Below are positions 59,236 through 64,000 of a stretch of DNA of 64,000 nucleotides, piece by piece. The first letter of the stretch is position 1, and every line of letters begins with the position of its first letter. The notes under the pieces were generated by a model, which worked only from the letters and a program-made list of their open reading frames with translations, did no database searches and had not been told where the DNA came from. The stretch is from contig CM055192.1 in the NCBI GenBank assembly GCA_029224185.1, positions 22,904,739 to 22,968,738 on the forward strand. The letters run 5' to 3'. Source of the DNA: Karalla daura. Lineage: Eukaryota; Chordata; Actinopteri; Chaetodontiformes; Leiognathidae. The position numbers were made by a program, and so were the translations under genes.

Positions 59236-59574
59236 TCATTTGTCCTTTGTGATTTGGCCAGATACATACAGGAAATAAGCATGAATAATGTTGATGACCA
59301 ATGAATGTATGGCCTTACAAAGAATTAGGCTTGGATTAACAACAAAGTGACACAAATGAATTTTTCTGAAGTATCTCAAAGGAGCAAGAGGCCTCCAGGA
59401 TTCCTTTTTAAGATGAGGGGAAAACATGAAGACTCATGAAGCCTGCAATGTTCCATCCTCACCACAGGCTAAATTATGTATACCTGCCCCTGACACTGAG
59501 ATGTCTGTACATACTGTACATGCAGGGCAGGATAGAGAAGCACATGAGCTTTAGCCTATTGAAAGTCCATTACG

Positions 59575-59705
59575 ACTATATCCATCTGTCCATTATCTCA
59601 TCCACTTTGTACCCAATGGCGTCACAGGGTCTGATGGAGCCTATCTCTAGCACATGTAGGGTGAAGGCATAGAATGCCCCCTGACAGGTCACCAATCAAT
59701 CAATT
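59575..59705. repeat. Teleost interspersed repeat fragment
   Basis: ATCTCATCCACTTTGTACCC, GTCACAGGGTCTGATGGAGC, ATGTAGGGTGAAGGCATAG, CCCCCTGACAGGTCACC: same family as 38330-38690 and same orientation. Confidence 0.6.
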
Positions 59706-59711
59706 ACTAGG

Positions 59712-59729
59712 TTGTATAGTATGTTGGTG

Positions 59730-59763
<34 letters not shown>

Positions 59764-59778
59764 CAACATACTATACAA
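59712..59778. repeat. Perfect 67-bp palindrome with (AT)n core
   Basis: Left arm TTGTATAGTATGTTGGTGTA (59712-59731) and right arm TACACCAACATACTATACAA (59759-59778) are exact reverse complements. The 27-nt core between them is pure AT repeat, so the whole block can form one uninterrupted hairpin or cruciform. It lies right after a fish repeat fragment. No ORF. Confidence 0.95.
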
Positions 59779-60469
59779 TTGTAATGGTGAATTTCCTCTT
59801 TATCCAGTTACCATTGACTCATAACTTTTAACTGCAGACATCTGCATCGCACATATTCTTTCCATCTTCCCCACCAACCAGCAATCTGTTTTCATAACTA
59901 TATCTAAATTGACAGAGGGGTAATTTTAGAGATTTTGTAAACCTGCCTTGTGGTTGCTCAATTTACGATGACACAGGCTGTTTTCATCCGGACGCTGTGA
60001 CTGGTTAGTCTAGCTACCTCTGCACCAACCCTGCTGCTGTCACACTGTTACTCTGAGTTTTGTTTATGTTGCAGAGCTACTTTTGTCTTTCAGATTTGGT
60101 TTGGCAAAGATCATATTCGCAGTGTGGTTCATCTGCTGGCCTCAGAACAGCCATCTCATTGTGGAGGGAATATTTAACAGGTCTAGTGAAGATTGAGACA
60201 AAAACCAATTGGAAATGACATGCGCTCAGCTGGATGTGTTAAGATGTCAGCATGGCCACCATACCATATCTCTCCTTCCCTTTAGCCCCACACCCCCACT
60301 CTTCTCCCACTGTCTCTCATCCCCAACAACTTTTGTTTCTCCCGACGATGGAAACCGAAGCCTCATCTGAGAAGGCAACCTGAAACCACCGAGCTTGACA
60401 GGTTGCCCGGCTTTATGACCGAGCCGATGATCTATTGGACAGAGACAGATGGAGAGACAGAGTAAGAGA

Positions 60470-60525
60470 TAAATAAATGGAGGGAGGTAAGGGAGGGAGA
60501 GGGGGGAGAGAGAGATGGAGGACAG
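60470..60525. repeat. Purine-rich GGGAGAG tract
   Basis: Low-complexity G/A run, no coding value. Confidence 0.8.
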
Positions 60526-61017
60526 TGATTGCTCTGGGGAACCTGGGACTGAATAGCTGCAAAAACAGACACTCAGGAGTATAAAAACGGGGGATTTCGA
60601 CTCGATCGCTCAAATGTTTCTGCCGCTTGCACACAAAAGACCCAACTTCTACCAATTCCTCTGAGTCATTCCACTCAATTGGAGAACAATTGGCTTTGAC
60701 TGAACTCACGCCCTGCCACCCCCATCCCGTAACCCCTCCTACCCTCTCTTTCCCTCTTGTCAGTCTGTATCTCCTCAATTTACCCCGCTCATGGAGCTGA
60801 GCGACTACACAGACTTTTCCTGCACAAACCAGCATCTCTCCCTCCTCCCTCCCCCCTTTCCTCCCCCCCTGCAGCCTTTCGACACGGTCTCCACGTCAAC
60901 CAGTGTGACAGATTGGACGATGAGACACATGACATCAGTTCAAACAGGAGACAAGAATAAGAGTAGACATGTGATAGAGTGTGAAAAGGTCATTGGGACC
61001 GATTGCCCCAGCCCCCA

Positions 61018-61052
61018 TAAACACACACGCTCACACAAACACACACACACAT
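61018..61052. repeat. (CA)n-rich tract
   Basis: Interrupted CA repeats within CACACACGCTCACACAAAC. Confidence 0.85.
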
Positions 61053-61589
61053 ACCCTCCATCCACACCCCAGCCAATACTAATTGTAAACATATGATCGG
61101 CGTTCTTCGCTGCAGCATAGCTCCGTCTCCGCTTGCTTGCTGTGTACACCCAGTTTCAGCCTAGTCACTATCAAGCCCCAATCAAAACAGAAATATGAAG
61201 AAAAGCCAGGGCCCGCCGCTGCAGCGCGGTGGCTCAAATTGAAAGTGACAGCTTGACACATAATATGGCACCCGTAATGTGATTAGGCCAGCGTGGCACT
61301 CTCTTCTTAAACTCCCACATCCCAAAGAGCGAGCCTCACGTCCAACTCCGCCAAACACACTCAAGCTCTTGCCTCTGAAAGGGGGGCAGAGAGGGCCATC
61401 TTGTCTCCCACTTTAGTTTCTCCTACGACGCTTCATGCTTTGAGACGAATTGAGATGATGCCGCTGTTGAATCATAACCCCCCGGAGGGGAATTGCAAAC
61501 ACATGTAGGGGGGTGAGAGAGAGGCTTTTTGGGTTTAAAGGCATCGATGCCAAGAACAGAGGAGCTGAGTGGGAGAAAGTACACAGTGG

Positions 61590-61715
61590 TATGGATTAGA
61601 TCAGCCATTATCAGAAGCAGAGCTGGCCCGGGCTCTCCTGTCAATCCGCGTGATGTAAATGAGCAGTGACATGACAATGATATCACCCACAGCTACTCTT
61701 GACAGAGTCGAGAGG
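61590..61715. promoter_or_regulatory. Candidate conserved non-coding element
   Basis: GATTAGATCAGCCATTATCAG, CTCCTGTCAATCCGCG and TGACAG (61700-61705) in unique sequence with no repeat or ORF. Motif-based, function inferred. Confidence 0.25.
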
Positions 61716-62654
61716 TGAAATGCAAAGAAATATCGATGAAAATAATGAGGACTCCAGATGAAAAAATAATGATTGAAACTGATGCAGTAGGAGGGTTTAA
61801 AAGTGGGTTTTAAGACTAGGAAGTGAGCTGGAAAGGCTTTAGAGGTCGACCATGTTGCAAAAGACTGTCAGAGACAGAAAAGTGAAACAGCAGCAGGGAG
61901 CTAAGCTGGGGCACGACGAAAAAATGGACTTAAGAGTCGAGTCCAGCAGGAAATTCAATAAAATACTTCAAAAGACCATAGTTGACAGTGAAAAATCACA
62001 AAATTATAAAATTGAGCTTTAGAAATGAAAAAGAATTATTGTATTTGGCATCGGAGAGAGGGAGCAAGAGCCCAGGGCCACATTTCCAAATGAGCCGTCA
62101 CAGATTGAGAGATCTTGGCTCTGCTTGTATTTAGCATGGTGGGGAGCTGGTACACACTTCTCCAAGCCTTTCCCAATGAAGTTTCCCTTTCTCCCGGGGA
62201 ATTCCCTATCATGTTAGTGATGACAGAATGAAAGATGTAGCGAAGGGCTTAGCGGGGACACGACTTGGGAAATGAATGGATGGCAGACCCAGCAGTTGAC
62301 AGGCAATTGGGAATCCAAGTGAGCTGCATCGGTTTGCCAAGCACAGTAAAATTGAAAGGCCTTAGGTTTCCAAAAATGAGGGTCATTTCTCAACTGTGTT
62401 TAAAAATGTGTCAACAACCAGAAAGATGGACTCAACATGCCAGTTTTCTTGCCCCTCAAAGCATTTGTATCCATCTACCTCAAAATGGCAAAAGTATTTT
62501 TTTCAGATGTGACAAGCCAACGCCAAAACATGCAACGTGTGCCTCATCATAAAAGCAACCAAATGTGCCTCTTGCTTGACTCCCTCAAGATGCATATCCC
62601 TGTTTCCCTCCGCTCTCCCAGAGCTCAGATGCCCCTCCCCACCCCTTTTAGTTT

Positions 62655-63075
62655 AAGAAAAGCCTGTCAAAGGAAATCAAGTCAAGTCGAAGACATAGTT
62701 GAGCGCCTGTGACAGGCTGAGAGCCACTCAAATGGGTCTATAATGAGTCTAATAATGGTGTGGGTAAGCATAATTTACCAAGGCTGTGGCCCCAGCGAGA
62801 CGGAGGAGAATGATGACTGTAGCGCCGGTTGGCAGGCGATGATGAGCCCTCATTCCCAATGATACAACAAGGCTGCAGCAGAAGGTGGACAAGCTCCAAG
62901 CCCGTCAGTCTCTCTGCGGGCTGGGCCCTGGGGGCTGAGGCATGGCCAGACCTGCTCATCATGGGGCACTGGACTGGAAAATCACACATGACTGGTTGCT
63001 TCCACAGGGCCTCGGCTGGCGCAGCGGCGACCCCGTCTCCTTTGAAATAGAGAACTGGGTGACCTCACACTGCCT
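62655..63075. promoter_or_regulatory. Complex non-repetitive block, candidate conserved non-coding element
   Basis: Balanced composition, TGACAG at 62710-62715, then CTATAATGAGTCTAATAATG and AAGCATAATTTACC homeodomain-type words. Opposite-strand ORFs overlap here and carry no family signature. Confidence 0.25.
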
Positions 63076-63149
63076 GGGGAGTACATGTAAACCATATCTC
63101 CTCTTGCCAGTGTATGCAGAATTTGTGTGTAGTAACTTAGTGTGCATGA

Positions 63150-63362
63150 GCGTGTGTGTCTGTGTGTGTGTGTGTGTTTGTGCTCTGATGTGGAGGAAAG
63201 CAGTGACAGGCAGTAGCCACAAGCTAATCACCCACACACCCTGGGGAGATGTCTCCCTTAGGACAGGATAATCAAAAGTCCCTTGGCAGAAACCAGCAGC
63301 ATGATGTAAATAAATACACATACACACACATACACACATACACACACACACACACACACACG
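63150..63362. repeat. (GT)n and (CA)n microsatellites flanking a 120-bp unique segment
   Basis: GT tract at about 63152-63180 and CA tract at about 63316-63362. They are complementary and could pair across about 130 bp. Confidence 0.9.
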
Positions 63363-63479
63363 CAGGGAATAGCAGCAGACATACATGTCCTTGTTTGCAC
63401 TCCTGGCGCTGTCCCTGTTACGGACGTGGTGGCAGTGAAAGGTGGCTCAGGCCCCGGGTCTTTCCCATGAGGTTTCCGC

Positions 63480-64000
63480 ACAGCCTGACCTCAATCCTCC
63501 GTCTGCTGTTTACCCTTAACGTGAATGTCACCAACTTCTGCTGGTCAGAGAAAATGTCCAGGAGCCTTATGAGTGTAGATCTGTCAGTCTGAAGTTAAAA
63601 ATCGGACAGAGCTGCCGGTTTTGTTCTTGAGAAATTTTGCGTTTCTGTTCCGTCTCAATTCTTTCCTTAACCTTTCATTTTCAATATTGAGACATAGGAA
63701 TCAATTTGGTAATTTGGTAGGGTATTTTGATATCCTGGCCATTAAGGGTATTTAAAGTCAATGATTTTGAATCGTAGCATACGCAAAATACTAAATTGGT
63801 GTGTTTTGGAAAATACCGCACCATGGTTGTCACATTCATTCAAAATTGATTTGAAAGTTTAGGGATGAATGGATTTAACTGAAGAGTGTATTTTTATGTC
63901 ATTGTAAGTCAGTGCTGCATGTAGCAGGAATTTAAGTGTATTTGGACGTTCCTTAACTAAATGCTTCTGGATGCTTTTGATCCCAGTTTATCCTGGTTGT
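63480..64000. other. Right edge, nothing recognised
   Basis: AT-rich non-coding sequence to the window end, with no supported feature. Confidence 0.45.

Overview
The window reads as vertebrate, teleost-type genomic DNA. Genes are split by GT-AG introns, dinucleotide microsatellites are abundant, and there are degraded copies of interspersed repeats familiar from ray-finned fishes. The species cannot be named from sequence alone. Three protein genes can be supported, all on the minus strand: the 5' exon of a cholesterol-25-hydroxylase-like gene (2492-2940), a complete erlin2 (coding exons between 6910 and 15603, plus a 5' non-coding exon near 16.9 kb), and a complete two-exon znf703/nlz-type zinc-finger gene (34959-37221). 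ERLIN2 and ZNF703 are also neighbours on human 8p11, so this is conserved microsynteny.

Layout. 1-2.4 kb: non-coding, with a fish repeat remnant and a GACA/GATA microsatellite. 2.5-4.9 kb: ch25h-like exon 1 and its 5' flank. That flank carries an interferon-response-like motif and is duplicated in tandem (2949-3959 and 3969-4837). 5-6.9 kb: spacer and probable erlin2 3'UTR. 6.9-17 kb: erlin2, 11 coding exons giving 332 aa, with a 40-bp minisatellite in one intron. 17-34 kb: intergenic, with microsatellites, old repeats and several complex non-repetitive blocks. 34.1-37.7 kb: znf703 with 3'UTR and 5' region. 37.8-64 kb: about 26 kb in which I find no convincing gene, probably part of the znf703 regulatory territory.

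Function. The CH25H-like enzyme (25-hydroxycholesterol synthesis) and erlin2 (ER lipid-raft SPFH protein involved in ERAD and sterol control) both act in ER sterol biology. Their adjacency is suggestive only. ZNF703 is a nuclear NET-family co-repressor and developmental regulator. The most interesting non-coding signals are a recurring pairing of PBX-HOX-type sites (TGATTTAT/TGATTAAT) with MEIS-type sites (TGACAG) across the erlin2-znf703 interval, the triple AAGTGA element upstream of the ch25h-like gene, and a perfect 67-bp palindrome at 59.7 kb. Nothing viral, prokaryotic or CRISPR-like was found.
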